Below, one piece after another: positions 24,601-35,318 of a DNA stretch of 64,000 nt. The notes under the pieces were generated by a model. It ran no database searches, was not told the origin of the DNA, and was given only the letters and a program-made list of their open reading frames with translations. The DNA is taken from NCBI GenBank assembly GCA_950295325.1, contig OX485805.1, forward strand, positions 35,949,501 through 36,013,500, read 5' to 3'. This DNA is from Polytrichum commune (lineage: Eukaryota; Streptophyta; Polytrichopsida; Polytrichales; Polytrichaceae). How positions within the stretch are numbered: the first letter of the stretch is position 1; every line of letters starts with the position of its first letter. The position numbers and the translations under genes were made by a program.

Positions 24601-24994
24601 ATGCCACAAAGAAGATTGCCTCGTGTGTCGAATCTCGAGTTCCAATTTACTTTGGCATGGCCATGGTACATTGCAGCTTTATATTTAAATTCGGTGGAAT
24701 TGACAGAGTTGATTGTGCAATGTAGAGGGCGCCAATTAGTGACGAAAGCGGCCGTGGACGGGGAAGGTGGAGCACGTGGGGCCTCTGTTGCTCATGCAGG
24801 TTGCGGCAGTGGTGGGCGGGGGGCAGTGTTCAAGTGTGAAGTGTGTACATGCATTTCAATGTGAAGTGGTACAAAATAATCACACTTCACTCAAACTTTT
24901 CTGCAACACTTCACCAAAAAAAAACTTGATGTTGGCCGCTTTGTATTGAATATGAAAAAAATATGATGTCTCACTATATTGAAGAAGTACATGC

Positions 24995-25400
24995 AATAAA
25001 CTGATGCACTAAAATTATTTAGATTCCCTACATAATGCACTTGATCATCATCCAACTCCAAAGGCAAAGCTGTTTGGGTTTTGGTTGATTTCCAAGTGTC
25101 AAAAGTTATAGCCCAATCGATATTTTCCATCGGAAGACCACATAATGACACTTGCATCAATGCATGATCCAATGTTTCAAGTTTCAATCGACTTCTACGA
25201 TCACTCTTCACCCAATTATGTTTGGAAAATCCACGTTCACATATAGTTGTGCTTGCCAAGCCGAAGTTGCAGTCAATGCCAAGTCGAAGTTGCAGAGTCG
25301 GAGTTCCAGGATTTATTGGAATTTGGAAGTGTCTGCTAGAGTGACAAGATTGGTGTCCAACTTTGTTTCTATTTGCAAATTACAACCACTATATTTTGTG
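24995..25400 (-). pseudogene. hAT transposase C-terminal dimerisation fragment
   Basis: The minus-strand frame 24891-25259 reads CERGFSKHNWVKSDRRSRL, then KLETLDHALMQVSLCGL, then a short Trp-containing tail with LPLELDDD. This is the C-terminal hAT dimerisation region of plant transposases (the S/CER-x-FS...K...R-x-RL signature). The frame stays open upstream to about 25390 but is not recognisable there. The catalytic part of the transposase and the TIRs are not seen, so this is a remnant. It lies between the two groups of Ptta-like pieces and in the opposite orientation, so it is probably a nested insertion. Confidence 0.72.
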
Positions 25401-25469
25401 ATACGCAGTTTTTGGAGAGGCCTTCACTGTGAAGGGTGGAAACTTTGCAGAGCACATTTTTATGAAGTG

Positions 25470-25560
25470 CCCCCCCCCCCCAAAAAAAAACTTTTTTGAC
25501 AACCAAAATGGCATTTGACAAATGTTGAAGACTTCAATATTAAACATTGGGGGGGGGGCT
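25470..25560. repeat. Poly-C / poly-G tract pair
   Basis: A 12-C run followed by A's (25470-25490), then an 11-G run near 25548-25558. Facing C and G homopolymers about 70 bp apart look like decayed transposon ends similar to the G-rich TIRs elsewhere in the window, but no TSD is evident. Confidence 0.4.
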
Positions 25561-26313
25561 GGAGGCACACCTTATTCCGACAAGGTTTTGTGTATCTTAT
25601 ATGCATCCCTTCCACGCTATTTTGAGCATTTATTACCACCTTAAAAAATACAAGATTTAATTTTTTGTATCGTGGATGCTATATGGATGAACGAAGAAAG
25701 TTATAACTCTTTGTGATCTGAATTTGCCCAAAGGAAATTTGTAGGGGTGAAGAGGCAACCTATGTGCAAAGGCAACGTAATTGCACATAGCAGTGTAACA
25801 ACTAAGTACTTCTTAGGACTATCCTCACGGGTTGTGCACCAAATGGGCCTGTACCATTGGTTTCGTTGGTTCAATGAGCAAGTAGGAGTAGATATATTCC
25901 AAAAGCTTTATTGCATAACATTAAGCAACCCATTGTGTTGAATGTCTTTCTATTCCTACCTCTCAGTAAGGTATGTGGGTGTTATTTTGGTTCCTTTTCT
26001 TAATCATTGAGTTGCAGTCAATGCTCTTTTAACAGATATCTGAGATAATGGGACCTCTGTATTTGATTAGTATGTGGTTAAGTTGGGATTGAAGAGCAAA
26101 CACCATAAACACACATGTTTACAAGAGAATGACTACGTCTTTGAATATTTTTAACAATTCAACAGTGAATAGGAACCTGCCATGTGAATTGATTATGAAC
26201 CTTCTTGCATGGGCAGCCTTGTTTCAGTCCTTGTGATTTCAATTGTGGACTGCCTCTTAATACCAGTGAAGCTTATTTCGGCATGAACTCCCCTTTTGTA
26301 ATGAATTTGTGCA

Positions 26314-26473
26314 GGCCCTCACAAGTTATTTACGTGGATCGTCTTGCACATGCGATGAATTTTCCTTCTGGCGGGATGAATGCCGCAGAGATCATGACAA
26401 AATGCGAGAGCAGATTGCAGATTTAATTGCCTCACTGGATTGGAAGTGGGCCTTGATTCATGAAGAAATCTGA
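26314..26473 (+). pseudogene. Coiled-coil exon of Ptta-like transposon gene
   Basis: After an acceptor-like TTTGTGCAG, the frame reads ALTSYLRGSSCTCDEFSFWR then a charged helix (DECRRDHDKMREQIADLI) to a stop at 26471-26473. It looks like real coding sequence but belongs to no family I can name. Its position between the Ptta-like pieces suggests the same decayed element. Confidence 0.4.
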
Positions 26474-26499
26474 AATACGTAGTCCACCTTCATTACAAC

Positions 26500-26815
26500 A
26501 CACATGCTTGTAGTGGCCATTTAGTAGAACCCTTGCCATATACCAATCGAATACAAGGGTTCAATTAGGAAGCACGCTGTGTCAATGAGATTTTACTGGT
26601 TGGAGACATCCATCGTAAATTTGAATGGCAGGTGCAGAACTCTAGAGTTGGGTGCAATTCTTGATTGATTGTGCTAAGTTATAGCACCAGGTATGTACGT
26701 GGCCATTCATTACAGGCCTTGACATACACCACTTAAGTATTGGTTTGCAAGAATGAAGAGGACCTTGTCAATCAGATTTTACTGTGGGGAGACATATGTT
26801 GAATGGCAGGTGCAG
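26500..26815. repeat. Short imperfect tandem duplication
   Basis: The text GTCAATSAGATTTTACTG, followed by GGAGACAT and TTGAATGGCAGGTGCAG, occurs at about 26581-26637 and again at about 26767-26817. It duplicates the acceptor region of the Ptta-like exon that begins near 26811. Confidence 0.6.
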
Positions 26816-27394
26816 GTGCAGGTGCCCATTTGGGATAATTTCTTGATGGGGAAGGGGCGTGCGTCAGCAGGTCCAAGCTCGAGTATGTCGACTGCTGTTG
26901 AGGACTGCCCAGAAGCAGATGATAAGTGCGAGAAGGTGAGTCCCTTGGAAAGAGATTTTCCGGAGGTTTGCACACTTGCGCAGGTTTTCTGTCGTGCTTG
27001 TGAGAATGTTGGGGTTTGAGGGGAGGTGAGCACCGTTGATTTATCAATGTCGTTCATACTGTATGTTTTTGTGATGCAGGTGCGCACCACACCAAAGACC
27101 ACTTTTCCGAAGGGCTCGTTTGTGGACCTCCTGCATCCAGAGCATAACACCGAGGTAATGGGGAAGGGACGCTTAGGCAACGCCTGTGCAATGAGAGGAG
27201 GTGCTGGGGTTATCTACACGGATGGAGCTCAGTATGTGACAGTAACGGAGGCTACGAGAAGAGGGGTGACCTTACCAGTGGAGTATGGCGTGGAACCTCT
27301 GTCTTCGCTTGACGAGGTAGTGGGTTGCGAAATCCCATGGCCCATCGTACATCTGCAAGTGCGAGTGCGCGACTTTGAAGTGCATGTCACCTAG
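26811..27394 (+). pseudogene. C-terminal exons of Ptta-like transposon gene
   Basis: Two exons with matching phase. The first runs from a GGCAG acceptor near 26810 to donor AAG|GTGAGT at 26935 (VQVQVPIWDNFLMGKGRA...DDKCEK). The second starts after GATGCAG at 27080 and ends at TAG 27392-27394. The second reads NACAMRGGAGVIYTDGAQYV, then LPVEYGVEPLSSLDEVVG and IPWPIVHLQV. The 'LPV...LSS/LG...WP' end resembles the C-terminal domain (DUF8039-like, from memory) of plant En/Spm-associated proteins. Both exons and introns look intact, so a short expressed gene cannot be excluded. Confidence 0.42.
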
Positions 27395-27399
27395 AGAAG

Positions 27400-29880
27400 T
27401 CGTTTGTGTTTACAATTTCCAGGGATTTCAGAGTGAATGACCCAATTTTCCTTTGAAATTCAGCTTAGCGAGCCCTATCTGTACGTTTTAAATTTGGAGT
27501 TCTTCCCAGTTTTGTACGGCCTATGAAAATCTTGTTTACACCTGTTGTGGACAAGGATCCAATTCCATACAGTTTTGAAGTTCAGTAGACATGCAATCCG
27601 CATTTTCCCGCACTCCAAATTGTGAAAATGTCATGCGTGTTCAATTTCTGTTGGCATTACATTCAATTTATGTATACACTCTGTTGTGACTGGTGTATGT
27701 ATACGCTTGGTGTAATCTACTGTCATGTGGAACCTGCAAATACACACATAATCTGTTTAAGTATGTGCAGTTCTACACTTCACCCGTTTCCATCCCCACA
27801 ATTTCTTGTACTGAAAATACACAGTATTTTATGAATTTTGGTATAATAAGGTGTGGCACCCTTCATTAATTTCCAGCCAGGAATTCTCGAGTGTCACCTC
27901 ACGGTTTGACTTAAGCGTTTGTAGCCATTTGTAAATACATGAGAAGAGCTCGCACAGGAGTCGCCTTTGAGAGCACTTCCGTATTGATACGTTATGAACT
28001 TTGCATTGTGAGGTTTCGTGAATATTGCACATCTCCCACAGTAACTCCAATTTGAAAGTCATACGTCTCAAACTTCATGACTTGAGATGGCCACAATTTT
28101 GTAGGTTGCACCGGACGCGCTTTGACATTAATTACCATTTTATGTCATGTCTTGTTGAATGTAGTGTACATAATTACACCTCTCCAGAAATGTATTTTGT
28201 GACACACTAATTAGTTGCATCAGACATTACATTCTCATAGAATGTAATTAATGCGCAGTTGCATTTATGTCATCCTCATCAGCCAAGCCGGTAATGCCTG
28301 TCCCATGCAACTGATTGCTACATTGGTCCGTAACAACTTCAAAGGTAAACATGTTGTGACACGAAACCATGTATGCTGGTAGTAAGTCCAAATCGTAATC
28401 TGTATGGAGTTTGACACCATCACACACCATTTCTAAAATATTATCTCATATGATGTCAACGCAGAATTATTTAATGGAAGTAAAACCTTCAATTACTCGC
28501 TCTGATTGGTGCAGCAGGCCTCTTCACTTTCCACATCACGCAAGCCTATCTGTTTTAATTTCTTGGCATCAAAAAACGTGTGGATGGTACTTCCTCACTG
28601 AAAAATTTGTACAAGTTCCATGATGAAGAAGCACTTGCAAGCTTGTGCCCTTCCACTTCCCGACAAGCACTGCAGACAAGACAATTGAATTCCACGCAGA
28701 AAATGCTCGACAGACGCAGCCAACTCACAATCTGTAGGGCTCTGACACCATTCATGGCACATTAATGGAATCATTGCATGAATCACACTTCATTGCTAGC
28801 AGGCACTCCATGATACCATGCAAATGACTTCCTTCATTTCCATCGTACTCATTTCCTTGTATGTAATCATAGGAATTTAATACTCAACACTGTCCTTTTT
28901 GGCAGAAATGCATTTATTACATCGAATATACAAGTCTTCCTCGCACTGGTCAATGCTAGGAGCCTCTGTTTCCTCCCCACTAATAACTTTGAAGTTTGAG
29001 AGGCAAATCTGGCTACAACGCACAATAAGATAATTAGGTTCCTCGTGAGGATGAGTATTGAATTTGTCATGTCAGAGACTGGTTGTTGATGACATCAGTG
29101 CCCTTTGCGTGGGTCAGAGTTGAATAATTTCCATTTCGACTGAGAATGTGAGTTGTGTTCTTCAACTGAGACAGATATCACATGGGAGGTCGAAATTCCA
29201 TGTCGGTATGAATCGTTCTCCAAAAGGTTCATTGTAGAACCCAAAATCCAATCACCACTGGCATATATAAAACCCCTGCATCCAATTTCGAGCCATCTCC
29301 CTTTCAGATTTTTTGTTGCTTGCAAAAACATAAGCACTATGTGGGCGAGCATAATATTTGGTGGAGTCAGAGACTTGCGATGACAGCCACTTGAGCAAAA
29401 TTTTGTTGTCCAATACATTAAGCAGCCTGACGAATCATAGAACAAAATCAGAGTCCATTCAATTCGAAACCATGAATTCAGATATAAGACTTTGTAAAAC
29501 ACTTCAAATCTGGTGTCAAAAAATCTAGATTTCATACCTTGTGCTTGATATCCACAAACTCAAAATCCTCGGGGAAACGGCTGGTGAGGAAGGGGCCATA
29601 GATTGGACACCCTCTCCAATTTCCAAATTGTTGCCGAATTCCAATAGATTCTGTAAGTCGATATGGATGGCATCTCACTTGGTTACATTCGAAGTTGTTG
29701 GTGTGTTCACCTCCAACAGATCTGTGGAACTAGTGAAGTTGGAGCACAAGTATGTTGCAATATGATGTGACAGCCAGAGACCACGTCGTGGTCATTTGCA
29801 CATCCCTACAAGTATTTGAGGAGATGCAATAATACACAGTTTTGCTTCACGTTATTCTTCATATCACAAGATGATGATGA
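27400..29880. other. Intergenic, no gene recognised
   Basis: Moderate GC and several open frames (for example 29095-29535 on minus, 146 codons), none with a recognisable domain, splice-consistent exons or repeats. A TATATAAA motif at about 29264 on plus could be a promoter, but no gene follows that I can support. Confidence 0.4.
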
Positions 29881-29892
29881 TGACAACGACGA

Positions 29893-30120
29893 CTATGTAA
29901 CAGGAACAGTCGTGGGCTGCACACGAAATTTGGTGTGGATTGGGTTTGGAGTCACATGAGTTTTGGTGCGTGGGTCTGGGCTACTGGAATCACTTGAGGA
30001 AGTTGAAGTGGACGAGAGAACCGAGCTGCTCCCTGACGAAGGCTCAGGTGAGTCCAATGTGAATCCCCGACTTCGAATCTCTCGCACCCTCAGCACCTCG
30101 CTTCGATATGTGCTCCGTTT
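29893..30120 (-). CDS. MIP1-type leucine-zipper protein, exon 6 (last)
   Basis: Read on the minus strand from acceptor TTTCCAG (AG at 30121-30122) to TAG at 29893-29895; phase 0, matching exon 5. It encodes 75 residues: KRSTYRSEVLRVREIRSRGF, a Ser-rich stretch and a polar end finishing VQPTTVPVT. It is separated from exon 5 by a 1.18-kb intron. I take it as the terminal exon because phase, acceptor and composition all fit. If other exons exist, they would lie elsewhere in the intron; I see none with the DUF547 sequence. Confidence 0.62.
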   Translation of the reverse strand, partial: KRSTYRSEVLRVREIRSRGFTLDSPEPSSGSSSVLSSTSTSSSDSSSPDPRTKTHVTPNPIHTKFRVQPTTVPVT

Positions 30121-30769
30121 CTGGAAAGCAAAATTTAGAAGGTGAGCAGTCAGAAATTTACACTCTGATAGAAGAAAACAGTAGGAGCTTTACAAAAAGA
30201 AATTATTCAACCCTTCAAATCTGCTTTAGTTAAATCAAAACTTGGAACCCATCGCAAGCTAAAATTGCACACTTGCAGATAGTGTTCAGGATATAGAATT
30301 CAATCGAATTCCTTAAACCAAAGTATGGTGCCCAGTACGGAAGCCAAGTGCTTGTCATGTTTTCCATCATGGGTCATCTATGACCATGGACAAGATCATT
30401 TGAACTTTTGGAATTTTCACCATATATTTAGGTGAAATTCAGACCTCTTACATACCACTGCATGTCTGATGAAATAAATGTACAGAGTTAAACTTTTCAG
30501 AGACCGAATCAAATGGGTAAGAGGCTGATGTAGTACAGAATAATGCAAATCTACGCACTTCTACATGTTATAGTATTGTTACAGAGGCAGTATTGCAGAA
30601 AGTTTTCTTCCATAAATATATATATATGGCAGGTAAATAGTGAGGTCTAAGATAAACTATGCAATTCTATACATATAGACACACTGCAAAATCACAGTAA
30701 TTATTCATTCTATAAATGGTCGGTAATGAGATTCATGTATGATCTTGTGAAACACGATAATGCTTTCAA

Positions 30770-30900
30770 CGCAAAGAAAATCCTTTCAATAGCCACAAAG
30801 AATGCAAAGAGCAAATTGTGTGTGGTGCTTCGATTGAAGTACCCCCGCTGGTCAAGGAGATCCTCCCTGATCCGGCCAGATTTTTTTTGTCATTATGCCA
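30770..30900 (-). repeat. Decayed duplicate of exon 5 end in intron 5
   Basis: Plus-strand 30776-30890 resembles 31242-31350, which spans the exon 5 donor of the MIP1-type gene. Both contain CAATAGC, GAATGCAAAGAG, AATTGTGTGTG and TGATCCGGCCA. The copy reads WPDQGGSP then a stop on the minus strand, against WPDQQGESPSAEE in the real exon. It is a partial local duplication that has lost coding ability. Confidence 0.7.
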
Positions 30901-31296
30901 GAATCTCTTCTTCTATACATGGTGAGTATATGGTGAAGCTTATGATCTTGTGAAGACAAACTAAGGTATGTGGGTGTTATGCAGTTCGTTTTTCATGTCC
31001 TCCAACTTCTACCGATTCGATATACACAACGAAACTTATGTTGCTTTAGCAAATCTACAGTGAAGCATTAGCAGAATCGGATTGAAAATTGGACCTCCCC
31101 TGCTTTAGTTATGGTTATCGGAAGTGCATGTTTGTTGATTCCTTAACTGAATACATAGGTCCTCCCAATTGTTCACTATCGAGTATGGAGTAGTTAATAA
31201 AACTTGAAGACGCAGTCCAATCTCTTTTAAACACAAAGGAAAACCCTTGCAATAGCACAAATGAATGCAAAGAGAAAATTGTGTGTGATGATTTAC

Positions 31297-32172
31297 CTCC
31301 TCCGCTGAAGGTGACTCTCCCTGCTGATCCGGCCAAGATTTTTGTTGTTGTGGTGGCGGAAGCTTGTCCTGAGGAAGTGTAGAAGCTTCATTATCTTCAT
31401 GTGAAAAATTCCAGAAGGCAAGACGCTTCGCAGATGGCAGAAGCTTGGGCAAATCCTTCAACCGGAGCTCTGGGGTGTGCTTCTCCGGAGTGATTGGAGA
31501 TGCCGGCGGTGGAGTGAAAGGGCTGGATATGACAAATACTGGAGATGGAGAAACAGGTTGCTTAATAGGTTTAGCCGCCGGAGATGGTGATGATGGGGTT
31601 AGGAAACATTTGTTCTGCTTCGGAGATGCTGATGATGTTACATCCGACCTCTTTGGCATGGACGATGAGGAGGAGGAAGAGAATCTAATTCGAAGCCTGC
31701 TGGAAATGCAACTATCAGATGACGATGAAGTAGAGTCATGGCTATGGCTCCACAACGATCTCAACATGTGTACCGGAGACTTTGGGGGAGTGGTCTGCTG
31801 CATCACTACTGTGTGAGGACAAGGCATCCGAAGAAGCTCCTTAATTGTCATCGGAGGAGTGGCCGGAGGAGAAGAATCATCACAGCGGTTTGGCAATGGT
31901 GTTCTTGGCGAAGAAATGATGCTTTGAGACGATTCTTCTTCTTCTTGAGGTGTGGATGTGGATTTTCTTGAGGGCGAGGCAGGCTCCTCCGAAGTGGAAA
32001 GTTGATGCAGTGAAGTTGCAGGATTGGGAGAAGGGTTAGGGTTAAGACAATTCTCCATCACTTCACGTTCGGTGCGTTCGTGTACAAGCTCCCATTGAAG
32101 AGCTGTTGTCTGCGTCTCCAGCTTCAGCACCGCGGCCTCTAGGGTTGCGATGTCGGACAACAATTTCTGCGC
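31297..32172 (-). CDS. MIP1-type leucine-zipper protein, exon 5
   Basis: An 876-nt phase-0 exon. The acceptor CTTGCAG precedes 32172 and the donor GAG|GTAAAT follows 31297 on the minus strand. It starts AQKLLSDIATLEAAVLKLET then QTTALQWELVHERTERE, the second half of the plant MIP1-type leucine zipper (PF14389 family). The remaining ~240 residues are Ser/Pro-rich low complexity with SP and TP motifs suited to phosphorylation, a basic Ser-rich patch (RLRIRFSSSSSSS) and the short conserved-looking stretch LKDLPKLLPSAKRLAFWNF. No DUF547 sequence is present. Confidence 0.85.
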
Positions 32173-32258
32173 CTGCAAGACCAAGAACATGAGAGAGAGA
32201 GAGAGAGAGAGAGCCCATCCGATTTAAGATAATTTGCAGAGAGAAAAGAGGAGCTTAC

Positions 32259-32378
32259 ATTGGCAGGGAGGTCACGGGGAACAATGTTAGGCAAGGCACC
32301 GGAGGCATGAGCAAACGCCCGCTCCAGTGATGTGTGGAGCTCCACTTCTTGTTGCAACTGCTGGTGCAACACAAACAC
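32259..32378 (-). CDS. MIP1-type leucine-zipper protein, exon 4
   Basis: A 120-nt phase-0 exon with acceptor TTTCAG before 32378 and donor AAT|GTAAGC. It encodes VFVLHQQLQQEVELHTSLER followed by AFAHASGALPNIVPRDLPAN, the first half of the MIP1 leucine zipper: a heptad-rich coiled coil then the conserved (S)GALP...P...LP link. Together with exon 5 this gives the best evidence for the family. Confidence 0.88.
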
Positions 32379-32545
32379 CTGAAACATCAACATAACCATC
32401 ATCCCAATAAGAAGACTAAGATTTTCAAGCTCCGAAGCAGCTCCATTTTTTTTTATTAGAACGAAAGTAGGCTTCTGCTGTAACTAGAGATTGATGATGA
32501 GTGTGAGGGAGGGAGAGATATCGGATAATCTACTAAGTTGCTAAC

Positions 32546-32632
32546 CTCATCTTCAAGTTCGGAGCGGTGGACAAATTTTCGGAAAGTGGAGCTACTGAGC
32601 AACTTGCACAGGGCCGAATCGTCCACTCCCAC
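32546..32632 (-). CDS. MIP1-type leucine-zipper protein, exon 3
   Basis: An 87-nt phase-0 exon between acceptor CACACAG and donor GAG|GTTAGC. It encodes VGVDDSALCKLLSSSTFRKF then VHRSELEDE, leading into the coiled coil of exon 4. Confidence 0.8.
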
Positions 32633-32780
32633 CTGTGTGTCAAGCAAGAAAACTTAGTTTGTGAGAATGAGAATCAACAATCTTTGTAAATGCATCTTAA
32701 TTTGCAAAAAAACAATCTTTTGGAATATGTGAAGGATACTAAAAAAAAAGGTTAAGATAACTTATTGATAGTGATTCTAC

Positions 32781-32886
32781 CTCTGAATTTGAGAGTTCCA
32801 CTGTTTGTAGGTACTTCTTCAGAAGCCTAACCTCCGCTGCCGAAGGACCGCCCTTATGCTTCTTGCGAGCCTGCTTCTCTACCGAC
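32781..32886 (-). CDS. MIP1-type leucine-zipper protein, exon 2
   Basis: A 106-nt exon with acceptor TTTACAG before 32886 and donor GAG|GTAGAA. It starts in phase 2, so the split codon AG|G gives Arg with exon 1, and ends in phase 0. It encodes SVEKQARKKHKGGPSAAEVR then LLKKYLQTVELSNSE. The basic KQARKKHK patch could be a nuclear-localisation signal (inference). Confidence 0.82.
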
Positions 32887-33049
32887 CTGTAAAATGAAAT
32901 TCATCAAAAATCACATAGAATGCGCTAGAATCACTAATTACTTGCTTGCACTGACTTGAAGAAAGAAACGGCCATAAAACTAATTGCTCCGGTTTCTTGC
33001 TACACCGAAGATGGGAGAAGAATTTTGTGAAGCTTGGCTGGTTGAGTAC

Positions 33050-33306
33050 CTCCTAGACCTTCCAGGCTTGGCAGATTCCGAGAGTTCGACATGCGTGAGG
33101 GAACTTGGTTGTGACAAATCATCATTGGTTGTCTTGGTGGTGGAAACTCGTATTTCCGGATTAGCGATGTCACAGGACTTGGTGGTGGAAACTTGTATTT
33201 CCGGATTACCGATGTCACAGGACTTGGTGCAGTTGTCCTCCTGTTGCTCCTGATCCTGCTCCTGCTCCTCCTCTTGTCGAGCTTGTGACGACTCCCTGGC
33301 CACCAT
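33050..33306 (-). CDS. MIP1-type leucine-zipper protein, exon 1 (start)
   Basis: Starts at ATG 33306-33304 and ends at donor AG|GTACTC (intron from 33049). The next apparent donor downstream, at CG|GTGTAG, would put exon 2 out of frame, so the earlier one is chosen. Residues 1-85 are polar: a Gln/Glu-rich start (ARQEEEQEQDQEQQED), an internal duplication of about 15 residues (KSCDIGNPEIQVSTT and KSCDIANPEIRVSTT), and a basic end GRSRR. All six exons join in one frame for 557 residues. Family members act as cytoplasmic or nuclear partner proteins; the founding MIP1 was reported as an interactor of MADS-box/ternary-complex factors. An (AG)n tract lies upstream at 33511-33536. Confidence 0.78.
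33136..33226 (-). repeat. 45-bp duplication inside exon 1
   Basis: Two adjacent 45-bp copies (GGTGGTGGAAACTYGTATTT on plus, followed by the same text to TCACAGGACTT) that encode the repeated KSCDI-x-NPEI-x-VSTT motif of exon 1. The frame is kept. Confidence 0.85.
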
Positions 33307-33510
33307 GATCTCTACCTACCTAATCTCTCACAACACGAAATTACCACAACTCTTCTTCTGCGTGCGACAAATTGCACAATTGCACAATTCTCCTGAATCC
33401 TGGTCGATGCAACTAGTTTTCACTGGTCAGTCCGCATTACTAGCCATGCAACTTCTGGCCAAGAATCCTTCTACATTCGTCCAGCTTTCTTGAGCACTCG
33501 CGATCAAAAG

Positions 33511-33536
33511 CTCTCTCTCTCTCTCTCTCTCTCTCT
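33511..33536. repeat. (CT)n microsatellite, 5' of MIP1-type gene
   Basis: Thirteen CT units on plus, about 205 bp upstream of the start codon. GA/CT tracts are common in plant 5' UTRs and core promoters, so this may mark the leader. A second (GA)n tract (32191-32213) lies in the intron between exons 4 and 5. Confidence 0.75.
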
Positions 33537-34638
33537 ATGGCGTCACTCAATTTCTCGGCCTCAATCTTCAAACGATAGACATGCGTAGCACTAAGAGATA
33601 TTGCAGAGTCATCCTAAATTGACTCGAGTGTCACCTGAATTGTCCAGGAGAAATAGTTGTACAGTACAAGCTACCCTTCAAGATTGAGACCCCGCAACCC
33701 AGATGACGCCCATACCTCCTCATCAACAGTAAGGGTTAATTTGATTACGAAGCTGCTTCACAGGTCAATCATGAGGTAGCCAAACCAGTCAAATCAATAA
33801 ATCCTCGAAGACTTACTTCGATCACACAACTCCAAGCTGAACTTAAACCTTCTTCACCTCGGGCATGGGGAAATTTCAGTTATGTACACACTTGATCCCC
33901 GACTACCTATTGCGATCTCCTCAAACTAGAATCCCACCCAACTTACCCTCCCATCCCTTCCCCTATTATCCTTGGAAGTTGGTCTCCAGCTAACTTAAGA
34001 CTTCCTACAACCTTCAAAACTAACGAGACCACCGAGACCAATCTTCTTCTTCTTCTTCTTCACAGTCCGGCCACCAGCGTGAACCCTGAGCTAATTCACG
34101 AAGCTTCACGAAACTGCAGTTGCAGGAGCTCAATCAAGTCTTCCTCGAAACAGCAAATTGCACAGAAACGGGACAGGATTAGTGGAACCCAGAGCCCCAG
34201 AAATACTGGAAGCCGGTGCCTGCCTTTCCACCTTCGAATTACTCGCTTACATCCACACATAAGCTTGGACTGCATGCATTAGATAGGAAGTTGGGCAGGA
34301 GAATCCCACCCACCAGCAAACTAGGTGACAAATGGTTCGCTGCAGGCCATGGCACGGTGGTAAGTTGCGGGGCCTGCCGCCACAAGCTCCAACGACAAGC
34401 TGCAGCAACTGGGAACTGGGAACTATGCGTGTGGATGAATAAGTTTTCTCTTTTCTTTACTCAACTGACTCCGGAAGAACTCCTCCGGAAGACAGGAGAT
34501 TCAGGCCCAAGTTTTCGGAGTGGCTGGCCGGGGCGAAAGGCGAGAGTTTTGGGGGATTTTGTTGATGTTGGGGGTGGCGATGTCGTTTTTACCTGCGAGA
34601 TAAGTTGGATGTGGGTGTGGCGGAAGTTCAAGGGGTGA
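33537..34638. other. 5' flank of MIP1-type gene
   Basis: Presumed promoter and leader region. It contains a CTT-repeat near 34046-34060 and no gene on either strand that I can support. An open frame of 140 codons on plus (34216-34638) has no recognisable features. Confidence 0.4.
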
Positions 34639-34675
34639 AAACAACAACAACAACAACAACAACATCATCATCATA
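34639..34675. repeat. (AAC)n-(ATC)n microsatellite
   Basis: Eight AAC units running into four ATC units. It is a simple trinucleotide repeat in non-coding DNA. Confidence 0.85.
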
Positions 34676-34785
34676 TGAATAATATTAACTATAATGGTAA
34701 AGAGAGGGATGGGATATTGTGTGTGAAGTTGAGGGATGAAGAACTTGGAGACTTGGAGGGGAGGCCACGGAGAGAGGGAAGGAAG

Positions 34786-35229
34786 GGAATTATCGTGTAC
34801 AAGTGTACCATTCATTCATCCAACGTAAAAGCCTTGAAATAGTATGCAGCCCGGAGGTTACTTTCTCTATGCCATTTACGGTACTTAGTGTCACTTACGA
34901 TTGGGAATTAGGCAATGGTCTAACTATTTATTGTACATCTCATTTTTCACAAATAAAAGTCAAATTGATGGTATGGACATTATAGAACGGTGACATCTTG
35001 ACTTGGTAAACAATGCCATAAGCCGTAAAAAGTTGTAGCACTCGTAACTTTGAATAGTAGGTGACACTAATTACCATAAATAGTGTAGTTCATTTAACAC
35101 CAGAATCAACTTTACAAATCCCAAATTGGTCTACTCAAGGTTATGTGCTATGAATTGGCAACAAACTTATGAGGGGGTCAAAGTTTTTAAGTTGGATGGA
35201 TGAAAGGTATGCTCATATATGATAATTCC
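34786..35229. mobile_element. TIR element 'X', copy 1 (444 bp)
   Basis: The ends are imperfect inverted repeats: GGAATTATCGTGTACAAGTG... and ...ATGATAATTCC, both continuing inward through a CATTCATCCAAC-like block. A second copy with the same ends is at 42587-42814. An inner inverted pair around TTAGTGTCAC (34888) and GTGACACTAA (35053) is also seen. No ORF and no clear TSD, so the class is unknown. Confidence 0.6.
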
Positions 35230-35318
35230 AGGCTCTCTACACATGCCACACACGTTCAAAAACGTCGGTTTTGATATAGAGTTTGGTGTGCCATGGTAAA
35301 AATAATTTAAGCCTAGAC

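Noticed and set aside
29095-29535. A 146-codon minus-strand ORF between the Ptta-like region and the MIP1-type gene
   Set aside because: No family resemblance and no splice partners in phase with exon 6; the overlapping plus-strand frame is equally open.
27500-31000. Search for a DUF547 domain downstream of the MIP1-type gene
   Set aside because: No minus-strand reading resembles DUF547, so it was not annotated.
31445-31816. Plus-strand ORFs of 77-123 codons opposite exon 5 of the MIP1-type gene
   Set aside because: Antisense shadows of the Ser/Pro-rich exon; the minus-strand reading has splice-consistent ends and a known domain.
34216-34638. A 140-codon plus-strand ORF upstream of the MIP1-type gene
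   Set aside because: Lies in the probable promoter region, low-complexity Gly/Val/Trp end, no recognisable domain.
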